Program-made: the position numbers and the translations under genes
In this document: in pieces, positions 1 through 8,888 of the stretch
Position numbering within the stretch: the stretch's first letter is position 1
Layout of the letters: the number at the start of each line of letters is the position of its first letter
The notes under the pieces: model-generated
Told to the model about the DNA's origin: nothing
Seen by the model: the letters and a program-made list of their open reading frames with translations, nothing else
Databases searched by the model: none
Assembly: GCA_910592005.1 (NCBI GenBank)
Contig: CAJVPP010003996.1
Coordinates: forward strand, 1 to 10,329
Direction of reading: 5' to 3'
Source of the DNA: Funneliformis mosseae
Taxonomy: Eukaryota; Glomeromycota; Glomeromycetes; Glomerales; Glomeraceae
Length of the DNA stretch: 10,329 bases

Positions 1-95
1 CCTTGAGTAATTGTCTTAGTTTTATTTACCCTTTGAGATTTTATTTGAAGCTACGAAACCCAACGTAACATCGTCTAAAATCTTCAACTCTCAAT
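1..95. other. Leader region upstream of the polymerase pseudogene
   Basis: No gene is visible in these 95 bases. The stretch is AT-rich and leads into the ATG at 96. It lacks the T-run element found before later genes, so any promoter of the polymerase gene is either different or lies outside the window. Confidence 0.4.
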
Positions 96-3000
96 ATGTC
101 TAGACCACGTTTACCAAGTCCAGCTCCAGTAGTTCATACCTGAGGAAGGGATCGCTGAATAGAAAAACCCAAAGCTGTAATTCTAACTTTCGAACCTGAG
201 CTAGCTCCTATCAAAGAACAAGAGGGTGAATATATTGATAGACATGCAAGAAAGTCTGGGGAACATTTGAGAATATGGGGTGCAAAATTACGCCAAAGAT
301 AGATCGAGGTAACTAGTAAAGAACACAATTTACTACTAACCTTAAAAGGTTGTCAACTTCTACAACATGATCTATTACAGGCAGATGATGAAGCTTTTGA
401 ATTACAATCCACAATGCAAGACAAAAAATAAGAGGTTAATCCTGAAACTGGACCAGACCCAGCAACCCAAGCTCATAGAGAAGGGCATAAGAAAGAGGTA
501 GTTTCAACTCCTGAGGCTTTTATTCAAGTGGAGGATCTCATCTTTGAAGAATGCCCAGTTGGAAGAGATTTAGAAAGACCACATGAAAATCGGTCTTTAA
601 TGAGCAAATGGGTGGGAAATGTTCCCCAATCTAAAGACAATCGTGCATATACTTTTAATCAACCAATAAATAAACCAGAAGAATATAAAAATTTGCCATA
701 TATACCTCAACTTATAGGACTAATTCATCTGAAAATAACAGAAGTTTTCCAAATAGAGCTTCGTAAAAAAAACCAAATAAAATCAGAAATAGTAGCATTG
801 TGTCTGTATTCGATTACTAAAAGTAACCCTGATGGTACAAGAGATACAACATATGTAGAATATTATCATAGAGGTAGAATGCGAGCAATTCTTTCAAAAG
901 GAAATATAGATGAACATATAACTAAATCTACTGGAATAATAGATATTCATATTGAAAAAACGTTAAAAAGGGATCTGGATATGTTTTTGAACGAATTTTA
1001 TAAATATCTAGTAAAGCATATACTTTATGTCAGGATACAGGAGGTTCATTCATTCCCACTCCCAAAAAGCTCGCTAATACTAAGTCTACCATCAATCTGG
1101 ATAATAAAGGTCTTATTGATCCAGAAATAAATAAACCTTCAGAAAAATGTCTTCAAGGTGTATTGGGAGCGTTCTTTGCTCATCAGGATCAGCCTGATAC
1201 AGAACATCTTGAACGAATCTTCTGGGCAAAGAAACTCAAACCATATTTAGATGTCATCAAGTAAAATGGAATTCCAATGCCTACCCCTATTTGTCTACGT
1301 ATCTTTAATAAGATTGAGGAGATAAATCCAGATATCTCCATTAATATTTGGAAATAAAATGAAGAAACAGTTTCTTCAAAGCCTGTAATTACTAGTAAAA
1401 ACTTTAGAAGAAAGCATGTGATCCGATTATTAGCTCTTACAGATATTAATAAATCTGAGAAAGGAAAATATAGACAAAAGAATCACTTTCTCTAAATCAA
1501 AAATCCTAGTAGATTAATATATAGAGATAGTGCGCATAAAGAAAAGAAGTATCTATGTGATGGATATTTCTAAAGCTGGCCCTCCGAAAAAGCTCTAGAA
1601 CATCATCTAGAATAATATCTAGGAATACATAAAAATGCTTTCCAGAGAGTTATAATACCAGTGAAAGGGGTTAATGATTTCGAGGAATTTAAGAACTATA
1701 GCAGGATGATCAATGCCTTATATGTTATTATAGCTGATTTTGAGGCCGATAATAAGAAGTGTGATGAAGCATATGGTGGAAGCATGCGAAAACTTGCCAA
1801 ACAGAAGGCTAATAGTTTCTGCTACTTAGTTCACTGGATCGATACTGGAGATGTATGGGGTCCGTTTTTATACAGAGAAAAAAATGTCACCTAAGAATTC
1901 ATCTGAAGGATTGATCAGGAATTAGTAGAAATAAATAATGTTTTAGCCATTAAACATGAACGAAAAGTGACTGAAGAGGATAAGAAAAGATTTGCTAAAT
2001 CAGATACTTGTTGAATCTATAAGAGAAAAATTACTATCGATAGGGAGAAAGTCAAATGCTTAGAAAATAAGGCATCATGGCTCAATAATAAGTTAGAAAA
2101 TACCCCAAAAAATTCAGAAGACTATAAGGTCTTAACTACACAAATTCTCAAAGTGACTAAGGCAATTGATCAAGAAAAAGCCATAGATATTAAGGTATAG
2201 GACCACTGCTACATTACAAGTAAATTTCGTGGGTCAGCTCATAGGAATTACAATCTCAAACTCCAGATACAGGATTGGAAAACTCCAATTCCAGTTATCT
2301 TTATAACTTCAGGGGTTATGACTCACACTTGGTCTGTGAATCTGTTGAACGCTCAGCTAATGCATAACATATCAGAGTTATAGCCAAAACATTTGAGCGA
2401 TATAAGTCTATGAAGGTAGGACAGCTTAAATATATTGATAGTCAACAGTTCATGAACAATAGCTTGGCCAATCTTACGATGAATTTGGGTAATAACCACC
2501 TAATAACAAGCTAGCACTTTAAAGACTTTTTACCTGAACAAATTTCTCTAGTATGTCACAAGAGAATTTGTTCTTATGAATATATTGATTCTCATAATAG
2601 GTTTCAGGAGACAGAACTTCCTCCTATTCACGAATTTTATAGTTTTTTAGGTAATGCAATTACACAAAAAGATTACCAATATGCTCAGAATGTATGTAAT
2701 AAATTCGGATGTCAAAATTTAGGTGAGTATCATGATCTCTATCTTAAAACTGACGTACTTAATCTAGCAGATGTCTGGACCAAGTTCAGAAAGACATGTC
2801 TGCAATATTATGAGCTTGATCCCAGTCATTATGTCTCTGCCCCGTTCTTATCCTGGAATGCTATGCTTAAATGACAGGTATTAAGATTGAGCTATTTACA
2901 GAAATGACTATGCATGATTTCGTAAAAAAGGCTAAGCGTATTGGTATATCTATAGCCTGTCAACGATATTTTAAGACCAATAATCTCAAGATAGGTAAGA

Positions 3001-4544
3001 AATTTAACCCATCTAACCCTACAACCTGGATCTCATATGTCGATGCGAACAATCTTTATGGTTAGGTTATGAGCCAATTCTTACCTATTAGAGATTATGA
3101 ATGGTTTGCTAGTCAGAAATATTTACTTAAGAATCCTGATAAACAAAAGCAATATCTTGAATATATTCTCAATACCAAACCAGATGCTAGACGTGGGTAT
3201 TTCTTAAATATTAAGGCCCACTTTCCTCTAAAGACCCATGACTATTTGAAAGACTTGCTTCCAGCTGTAGAAAATATTGCAGTAGAAAAAGATTGGCTAA
3301 ATTCTTATAATGCAGAACTTGTAGAGCAATTAGATAGCAGACGCTTTTCTGCAATAGAAAAGTTAGTTCCCCACCTTAGTCTACGAAAGGATTATGTTAT
3401 CCACTATCAAGAGCTCCAATACTATATAAAATTAGGTATAGTGGTGGATGAAGTTTCTGAAATCATTTCATTCGACCAGATTAATTGGCTCGTGCTATAT
3501 ATTGCATTTAATACTGAGAAACGTCAAGGGGCTAAGAATGCTTTCGAAAAAGACTTCTTCAAGCTCATGAATAATTTAGTATATGGTAAGACTATGGAAA
3601 ACATTCGCAAGTACTAGGATATCAAGATTATGAAAAATAATAATGAGCAAGATAAAAAGGCTTTCTTGAAAAAGGTCTGTAGTCCAAGATTTAAGAATGG
3701 TCATCCGCTTAGACCTACATTAGTAGGTACACATATGGAAAAGGCTAGCGTGACTCTTAATAAACCTATCATAGTTGGAGCATCTGTCTTAGGTCTTAGC
3801 AAACTTCACATGTACCGCTTCTGGTATGGCTATCTAAAAGAAAAATATGGGGATAAAGTCCAGCTTAGATATATGAATACAGATTCCTTCATATATCTTG
3901 TTGAAACTGAAGATATTTATAAAAACATGGTAGAGAAGCCCGATATCTTTGATCTCAATGATTCTAAAACTATAGGCCTTTTTAAAGATGAGACTCCTAA
4001 CAATGTGATCATAGAATCTTACCACATTCAAGCAAAATCCTACCACTTTGTTCTAGCTGATAAGTCCACGAAGTCTAAGCATAAGGGGGTTAGCAAAAAA
4101 GGCATGAATGAAATGGCCGTGAAATCATATATGCCTAGCTTAGAGGGCTCCTTGCTTGATAATCCAATAGATAAATCATCATTATCAGAACAAGAGGCTA
4201 AGGACTTGATTATGCATTCTGAGGCAGACCCTATGACCCTAGTATATCGGAACTATCTTTTTAGAAAAGAAGTATTCTATGCTAAGAATGTGAGCATCTG
4301 ATCAAAGGATCATATATTATCTCTAGTCGAGTCTGAGAAAAAGACCTTCTGCCTTATAGATACTAAGCGCTAGATATTATCAGATGGAATAACTACTTTA
4401 CCATATAGGCATTAGCATAAAATGATTTATAAAAATATGGTCAAAGATGGTATCTCCTATGAAGAGACCGAAAAAAGAGCTATAAAGGCAAAGCTCTCAG
4501 AGAAATACCAACACGAATGTGTGTCTCACATATCTCGCTTTTAG
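96..4544 (+). pseudogene. Decayed protein-primed family B DNA polymerase (Polinton/linear-plasmid type)
   Basis: This was a replicative polymerase with 3'-5' exonuclease, of the kind in Polintons/Mavericks and linear plasmids. The frame runs from ATG 96 to TAG 4542, about 1,483 codons, with frame changes near 965-970, 2303 and 2869-2871, each equal to one lost base. Seen in order: an N-terminal extension; a zinc-finger remnant (TGT 1556, second ligand now TAT 1565, His 1604, fourth ligand now TAT 1616); exo I IIADFEA (Asp 1736); exo II NLRGYDSH (from 2305); exo III-like YLKTDV (before 2760); motif A VDANNLYG (Asp 3042), followed by TAG 3063 where this family has Trp; motif B KLMNNLVYG (3561), with Leu for the usual Ser; and motif C YMNTDS (3870), where Asn 3876 replaces the first catalytic Asp of YxDTDS. 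There are 21 internal stops (9 TAA, 7 TAG, 5 TGA). The family call is firm; the host element is not. Confidence 0.93.
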
Positions 4545-4596
4545 CTATAAGTTAAATAGTGATGTGTAGTCAGATCACATACATTATTATATTAGA

Positions 4597-4629
4597 TTTT
4601 TTTTCTAGCATAATAAATATTCAGTTATA
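4597..4629 (+). promoter_or_regulatory. T-run/CAGTTATA element, copy 1
   Basis: Eight T are followed by CT and an AT-rich core that ends in TTCAGTTATA. Past the T-run it matches copy 2 (5557-5589) at 17 of 23 aligned positions. The five substitutions are all transitions and there is one single-base gap. It sits between the end of the polymerase and the next plus-strand reading frame, so a promoter or start-region signal is likely. The last ATA could be a mutated ATG start. The role is inferred from position and repetition only. Confidence 0.5.
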
Positions 4630-4986
4630 GAATAAATCACTAAAATATCATTTGATATAGTGAGCATAGAGAATATTATAGATGATGTAAAAAAAAATAT
4701 CAAAATGGTATTCAAAAATGGGGTTAGAGCTGAAGATCGTTAAGAAGTTTATATAATAGGACTACATTTAACATTAGACAGATTAACACGAGAGTTAGAA
4801 TTTGCACAAAATAATTATTAAGACACATCTTCCAATCAGATTAATTAAATTGGATAGACGGTTTCAGAGGAACCATATATATTCAAGCAGACAGGTTATG
4901 CTTTAGCGTTTTCAGCTAGCGCATATATAGTTATTGTTTTCATAAGCTGGACTAAATAGTATTTGAGGGGCTATCTAATAGACTGA
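4627..4986 (+). pseudogene. Broken small gene with one C-terminal membrane segment
   Basis: I do not recognise the family. One frame reads as a protein of about 119 codons, interrupted by six stops (TAA 4633, 4741, 4819, 4846; TAG 4855, 4957) and ending at TGA 4984. Charged and coil-like sequence comes first (for example LHLTLDRLTRELEFAQNNY at 4762-4818). Near the end is a hydrophobic run, ALAFSASAYIVIVFISW (4900-4950), long enough to span a membrane, then a short basic tail. The layout resembles a tail-anchored or single-pass protein. No ATG is present. ATA 4627 inside the shared upstream element may be a former start. The 3' end overlaps the convergent F-box gene by 16 bases. Confidence 0.6.
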
Positions 4987-5555
4987 AAAACTCTGGCTAG
5001 CCTACGAAATTCATCTCTTTTGGCTTGGCGTTCAGTATAGTTATAAGACTGATAAACTCTGGCCAGTCTAAGAAATTCACCTCTTATTTCATATTGGAAT
5101 AAGATATCCTGATAGTAACCATTTAGTTCATGATCATGTTTTAAATAATATTGTGTACGACATCTTGTGAAATAATATATAAACTGTCTTTTATTATGAA
5201 GTAGTTATCTTCTACCATAGCGAGAAGAATTTAAGAAACCTTTATGGTTATATAATATAGAAAGAGAAATAGTCCTTATACTTAACCGATTAAGAATAAT
5301 ATTCCAGATCTTACTCACCTTGTAATAGTTAACAATTTTAGCAAGATCAAAATGATTTTTATATAGGTGAAAAAGAATATTATCACGAATGCCAGGAATA
5401 CTAATAAACTCAACTTTTCTCTTTTTCTGAATAATAAGTTTAGTTACAGCATTCCATTGATGATTTACTCTGGCATAACTCCTATAAAGATCTTTCTGAC
5501 TGAAAAGGGCAAAGATAGCTTCAAGTAGTTCAGGTATTTCTAGGATATAATACAT
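4971..5555 (-). pseudogene. F-box-like protein gene with one internal stop
   Basis: The frame runs from ATG 5555-5553 to TAG 4971, 195 codons, with one in-frame TAA at 5205-5207 and no frameshift. The N-terminus matches a fungal F-box: IPELLEAIFALFSQKDLYRS followed by ARVNHQWNAV, with the usual Leu, Leu, Ile-Phe, Asp-Leu and Val-Asn-Trp positions. F-box proteins link substrates to SCF ubiquitin ligases through Skp1. The codons after the TAA continue protein-like to a natural end, so CAA-to-TAA decay is likely. The C-terminus holds a 22-residue repeat centred on EFxRLARVxQS. The leader is nine A plus T directly before the ATG. It is divergent from the gene at 5587 and convergent with the one at 4627. 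Host origin and capture by the element are both possible. Confidence 0.75.
4981..5086. repeat. 66-base-spaced direct repeat in the F-box gene
   Basis: Copies of about 40 bases start at 4981 and 5047. Both contain AAACTCTGGC and GAAATTCA with a few substitutions between them. The 66-base spacing keeps frame (22 codons), so the minus-strand protein carries EFLRLARVYQS and then EFRRLARVFQS. The duplication therefore predates decay of the gene. Confidence 0.75.
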
Positions 5556-5556
5556 A

Positions 5557-5589
5557 TTTTTTTTTCTGATACAATAATATCCAGTTATA
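5557..5589 (+). promoter_or_regulatory. T-run/CAGTTATA element, copy 2, between divergent genes
   Basis: Nine T are followed by CTGATACAATAATATCCAGTTATA, a close relative of copy 1. It fills the gap between the minus-strand F-box ATG (5553-5555) and the plus-strand gene starting near 5587, so it could drive both. On the minus strand it places an A-run directly before the F-box start codon. Confidence 0.55.
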
Positions 5590-6061
5590 AAAATATTATT
5601 AAAATAAGATCACTTGAAAGTGTAGTAGTTTTTGAAAAAATCAAAGTGCTAGAGGAAAGATTGAATGATATAGATAATCGTTTAGATACATTATTTTCCT
5701 CCTTCTATTGTTCATCCAAGTCCAGTTCATCCAAGTCAGATTATGAACCATGGAAAGCTACCAGCTTTGAAAAACCTGGGAATAAGAAGGTGAAACCTAA
5801 AAGGAACCCAACCCGAGCTTGTAGAAAAAATTAAATCCATCATTCTGTCTAGTAATAGGTAGAAAATCAAGGAATAATCATCATAAAATAATGGAAAAGT
5901 TCACTACTAGTCCTACACAGTATTTGCTATTATGTAATCTGGCCAAATATGAATAAACATATGATAGGGCAACAGGTTTTATTACTGTTAAAAATATAAG
6001 ACAAGATAGGGTTGTAGGCGTGTTTGATTATCCTAAACTGTGTAATTATTTAGAAGTCTGA
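5587..6061 (+). pseudogene. Broken gene: short coil, Ser/Lys-rich linker, C-terminal domain
   Basis: I do not recognise the family. The first segment includes VLEERLNDIDNRLDTL (from 5646), a likely short coil, then a Ser-rich stretch and a basic stretch (KKVKPKRNPTRACRK) that could bind nucleic acid or act as a nuclear signal. At an A-run near 5823-5829 the frame changes by one lost base and goes on through SFCLVIGRKSRNNHHK and MEKFTTSPTQYLLCNLAKYE, past TAA 5954, to TGA 6059. The end could instead be TAG 6071 if TGA 6059 is a decayed Trp codon. No ATG opens the first segment. The shared upstream element at 5557 suggests the start lay near 5587, which would need one more lost base in the AT-rich leader. 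Confidence 0.55.
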
Positions 6062-6113
6062 TCTGGGCCATAGACGCTATGCATAATAATTAATAGTTAC
6101 CTCCTTTTAGCTA

Positions 6114-6136
6114 TTTTTTTTCTTTATATATAATTA
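6114..6136 (+). promoter_or_regulatory. T-run element, possible third copy
   Basis: Eight T followed by CT and an AT-rich stretch (TTATATATAATTAG) lie 38 bases before the ATG at 6159. The T-run plus CT matches copies 1 and 2, but CAGTTATA is absent; only CAGATAA (6149-6155) is faintly similar. It also contains a TATA-like run. Confidence 0.3.
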
Positions 6137-6158
6137 GACTAATTTTCGCAGATAAGGA

Positions 6159-6379
6159 ATGAAAAATGATAAAAAAGAGAAGCAATCCCAAAGAAATCAG
6201 CCTGAGATAAGCCAGCTTGACCATGATTCCTCATCCTTATTTTTCCTGATTTAGGAAAATTGAACAAAGAATTTGAAAAAAGTATGGCAGAGCTAGAAAA
6301 GGTCATAAAATTGCTGAAAAGCAATATAAAAAAACCGTTACTGATTAATATTTCTGATTCTAATTTCCCGGCTGATTAA
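6159..6379 (+). pseudogene. Very small hydrophilic gene with one frameshift
   Basis: I do not recognise the family. From ATG 6159 the frame reads MKNDKKEKQSQRNQPEISQL and continues to about 6247. One lost base near 6230-6250 then moves it to LGKLNKEFEKSMAELEKVIK and on to TAA 6377. The whole is about 73 residues: a Lys/Gln-rich start, a short Ser-rich middle and a likely coil at the end. There is no in-frame stop within either part, which makes it one of the least damaged reading frames here. Its stop codon lies inside a perfect palindrome. The T-run element upstream supports its being a real gene. Confidence 0.5.
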
Positions 6380-6385
6380 TCAGCC
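6370..6385. repeat. Perfect 16-base palindrome over the stop codon
   Basis: GGCTGATTAATCAGCC equals its own reverse complement and spans the TAA at 6377-6379. It could form a short hairpin, act as a transcript end or be a dimeric protein site. No T-run follows directly, so a bacterial-type terminator is not supported. Confidence 0.5.
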
Positions 6386-6513
6386 TTCCAAGTAATTTGA
6401 TAAATACTAGTCCGTAAATATTAGTATAGACATCATGTATCATGGGTATAGTCCTAAACTTTGTATTTATTTTTTACATATATTAATAAACGATCTTTCA
6501 GGATATACCTTTT
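6386..6513. other. AT-rich spacer before the 6514 gene
   Basis: I see no gene here. A loose inverted repeat (ATACTA ... TAGTAT, about 6403-6426) and a T6 run near 6471 are present. Either could be regulatory, but neither is convincing. Confidence 0.3.
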
Positions 6514-7627
6514 ATGGCAATAATATTTTCGTATGATTAGAAGCATGATAATCACTCCTGAGTTGATCATTCTGAGATCGTTTCAGCATAAATTAGTCAG
6601 AGACATTTCGCATGATGATTGCTCAAGCAATCAGATTGTTGGATAGTCATCTATATTAGGAATTGATTAAAAGGTTCTGGGAAATAAATCGGGTTAAAGT
6701 AGAATTTGAGAATAGTTCAAGAACTTCTAGCGATTATTACAGGATATTCACATATGCAGTTAAAAAAATACTATTAAAAACATAGTAAATTTTAATCGCC
6801 TATGAAAGAATGAATAATGTAAGGATGAACTTGGGTTGATGAGCAGTTAGGTACTTATAAAAACACCTCATATTCTGCTTATTTGCTAGAAGACTAATCA
6901 CCTGATTTCTGAAAAAAATAGTTGACTGGACCGATGCATAAAACCGTATCCTTATTGACGAGCGTAAAATAGGAACGAAGAATATCACAATTTGAAAAGG
7001 AATCGAGATGTATTTTGGAAAGTGTTACTACTAGAATTAATAATGAAGTGCATGGTTCCAATTTCCTGAGATATCATTGTAAAGAAAAAATCAGGAATCT
7101 TGTTTAGGACTATAATGTAAGTGTAAATGATAATAGACATTATATAAGCGTAAGCAGATCTTAAATATCCTTCTACACTCTTTGATGACTAGGCAATGTG
7201 TAAATATATGAATGGAAGTTGAATAGCTCGAAGGAGTCAGGCAGGAGCTAGATATTTTGACGAGTTCCGCTCTCATTTTTGGGAAATACCTGAAGATCTA
7301 TTCAATAGAATCCGTAATATGAATATTTCCAACTGCAGATGTAGTAGGAGAGGTTCTTTACTAGTACCTTCTATTGAGATGGTTGAACGGGCACTAAGTC
7401 AGAAATTATTTATCCAAAGAAGTCAAAAGAGTCAAAGCAATCAAAGGAATTATACACGTTTGAAATCACTATCTCGTAATGAAGATGGTAATACAGAAAA
7501 TCCAGCCGGAGGTGATAACATAACAACTTCATCTGTTCAACAACCATCTTATGAAGCCAATCAGCAATCATCTAATAGTGCAGATGATGAGGTCACTTTG
7601 AGACCTGGTAATAATGTAGGACAATGA
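6514..7627 (+). pseudogene. Heavily decayed gene of unknown function, about 370 codons
   Basis: I do not recognise the family. The most protein-like path starts at ATG 6514 and changes frame near 6612, 6780, 6830, 7150 and 7260, each a loss of one base, to TGA 7625. It has about 13 internal stops. Convincing pieces are MIAQAIRLLDSHLY (6615), RTSSDYYRIFTYAVKKILLK (6720), VDEQLGTYKNTSYSAYLLED (6835), SQFEKESRCILESVTTRINN (6985), MEVE and LEGVRQELDIL around TAG 7224, and FRSHFWEIPEDLFNRIRN (from 7265). The last 300 bases are open and encode a Gln/Ser/Asn-rich, probably disordered tail ending in LRPGNNVGQ. A simpler path with two frame changes also exists between 6780 and 7260 but has about 18 stops and less balanced residues. 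Overall gene extent is fairly safe; the middle is not. Confidence 0.55.
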
Positions 7628-8035
7628 AAAAAATAATAAAGTTTTTCCATATCAGATCTTTCTCCTTTTTTATTCATATGTATCTGTAAATGCTGTATGA
7701 GCGTTTATCAAATAAAATGATACATGCATTCATAAGAAATCTGCAAACTAATCTGTATGAATATAAAATCACTCCTTTTTTCTTTACTATTTGCTCAGAA
7801 AAAGACTTTCTCAAATTCTGAATCTGATTGACCGATCATTTTGCTCTAAGAATATTCTTAATATTTTTCCTGGAATCTAGGCTTTGGCAAATTTTTTGGC
7901 TATTGTCTAGGCGGAAAGTTTTGCTAGAAATATATGGAATACCCAAACTTCTAGAAATATATGGAATTCCTGAACTTCCAGGAATATTTTTTTCTGGGAA
8001 TTTTCCAAGACTATATACTTACCCTATTCAAACAC
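7628..8035. other. Intergenic region with degenerate repeats
   Basis: I find no convincing gene. An open frame at 7828-8061 is best explained by a tandem repeat and by overlap with the start of the next gene. The stretch is T-rich, with several GGAAT/TTCC-like motifs and a T7-CT run at 7987-7995 upstream of ATG 8036. That run may be a weak relative of the shared upstream element. Confidence 0.45.
7924..7977. repeat. Tandem duplication of a 27-base unit
   Basis: CTAGAAATATATGGAAT begins units at 7924 and 7951. The two 27-base units differ at only a few bases, all in their second half. A more degenerate GGAAT-containing stretch follows at 7978. It looks like minisatellite-type intergenic sequence. 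Confidence 0.8.
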
Positions 8036-8862
8036 ATGCTCAGTCAACCGCATTTCAATAATCACTATAAGAGTTTGCTTGATCAATTATCCCCATCTAT
8101 GAAAAAGGATGTATAGTTACACCTTACAACTCACAAAAATAAACTATTATCTGAGGAGCTGGTTAGGGGTATCCATCCGAACATTGAGGAGTTGCTTACT
8201 AAGGAAGTTAATAAATACTATAACAAAAAAAATCACCAGAAGATTAAGATTGAAGTAAATGTGATTCCAGAGGGATCCTCTACCTTGTCTAAGCTAGATG
8301 GTTTTGAAAAGCAGTTGGAAGAGCGTGAGGCTTTGGTAAGACAGAAGGAAAATAATATTAAAAAAACTATTGAGACTCAGGTTGCTGAGGAACACAAACG
8401 TCTAAAAGATGAATATGATGCTCTTAAGTCTCATCTGAAAAGTGAATATAATAATTATATGGTAGATATGAAACAAAAGACATATTCATTTAAATATCAA
8501 TTAGAATCCTAGCATAATTCACGCTCAGTTGAGCTAAAGAAGTAATATAAATCACGTATCTCTACTTTGAATAAATCTATAGTTGGGAAAGATAAGGAGA
8601 TCGGCAAGTTATTCTCTACTATTTCCCAGCTTAAGAATGAAAAACGAGATAAAAGAAGACTGCCGAGTCTATATATAAAGATTTGAAGGATATTATCTTT
8701 ACTAAAGATATAAAAATTATAGCTCTCAATGATCAAGTAATATTCTCCAATCCTAGTACTAAAAGGGATGGGACAATTGAGCCAAATACATTTATTTCTT
8801 TTCATGATGCTGAATATTGGACTAGAAAATAGGAAGATGCAAAGAGTAATCTAAATATCTGA
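8036..8862 (+). pseudogene. Decayed coiled-coil protein gene
   Basis: I do not recognise the family. From ATG 8036 (MLSQPHFNNHYKSLLDQLSP) the frame passes stops TAG 8114, TAG 8510 and TAA 8543, loses one base near 8649-8656, passes TAG 8830 and ends at TGA 8860: 275 residues when read through. An N-terminal part of about 80 residues is followed by a long charged coiled coil (FEKQLEEREALVRQKENNIK and on, roughly residues 85-205, with Leu/Ile/Val spaced as in heptads). A globular-looking C-terminal part of about 65 residues follows (IKIIALNDQVIFSNPSTKRD; ISFHDAEYWTRK). The TAG stops fit former CAG or TGG codons. It converges with the protease gene, 26 bases away. Structural or scaffolding roles are possible, but nothing here decides it. 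Confidence 0.65.
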
Positions 8863-8888
8863 AAAAAATACACTCTTCGAAAACCTGT

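Noticed and set aside
134..328. Minus-strand open frame of 64 codons
   Set aside because: It lies antisense to the N-terminal part of the polymerase pseudogene and shows no protein features of its own.
3834..4046. Minus-strand open frame of 70 codons
   Set aside because: It is antisense to polymerase motif C and the region after it, where the plus strand clearly aligns to the family.
4562..4580. Short hairpin (ATGTG ... CACAT) after the polymerase gene
   Set aside because: A five-base stem with a nine-base loop is too weak to call a terminator.
6800..7276. Two minus-strand open frames (6800-6988, 7091-7276)
   Set aside because: They are hydrophobic, unremarkable shadows opposite plus-strand segments that read as better-balanced protein once single-base losses are allowed.
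7828..8061. Plus-strand open frame of 77 codons with LLEIYGIP repeats
   Set aside because: The repeated residues only reflect the 27-base DNA duplication, and its end overlaps the true start of the coiled-coil gene in another frame.
8509..8805. Minus-strand open frame of 98 codons
   Set aside because: It is antisense to the coiled-coil pseudogene, whose plus-strand frame continues across it after one lost base.
96..8862. A changed genetic code with stop codons read as amino acids
   Set aside because: All three stop codons occur inside the frames, each appears to replace more than one amino acid, and the frames also carry many indels and lost catalytic residues. Decay explains all of this; recoding does not.
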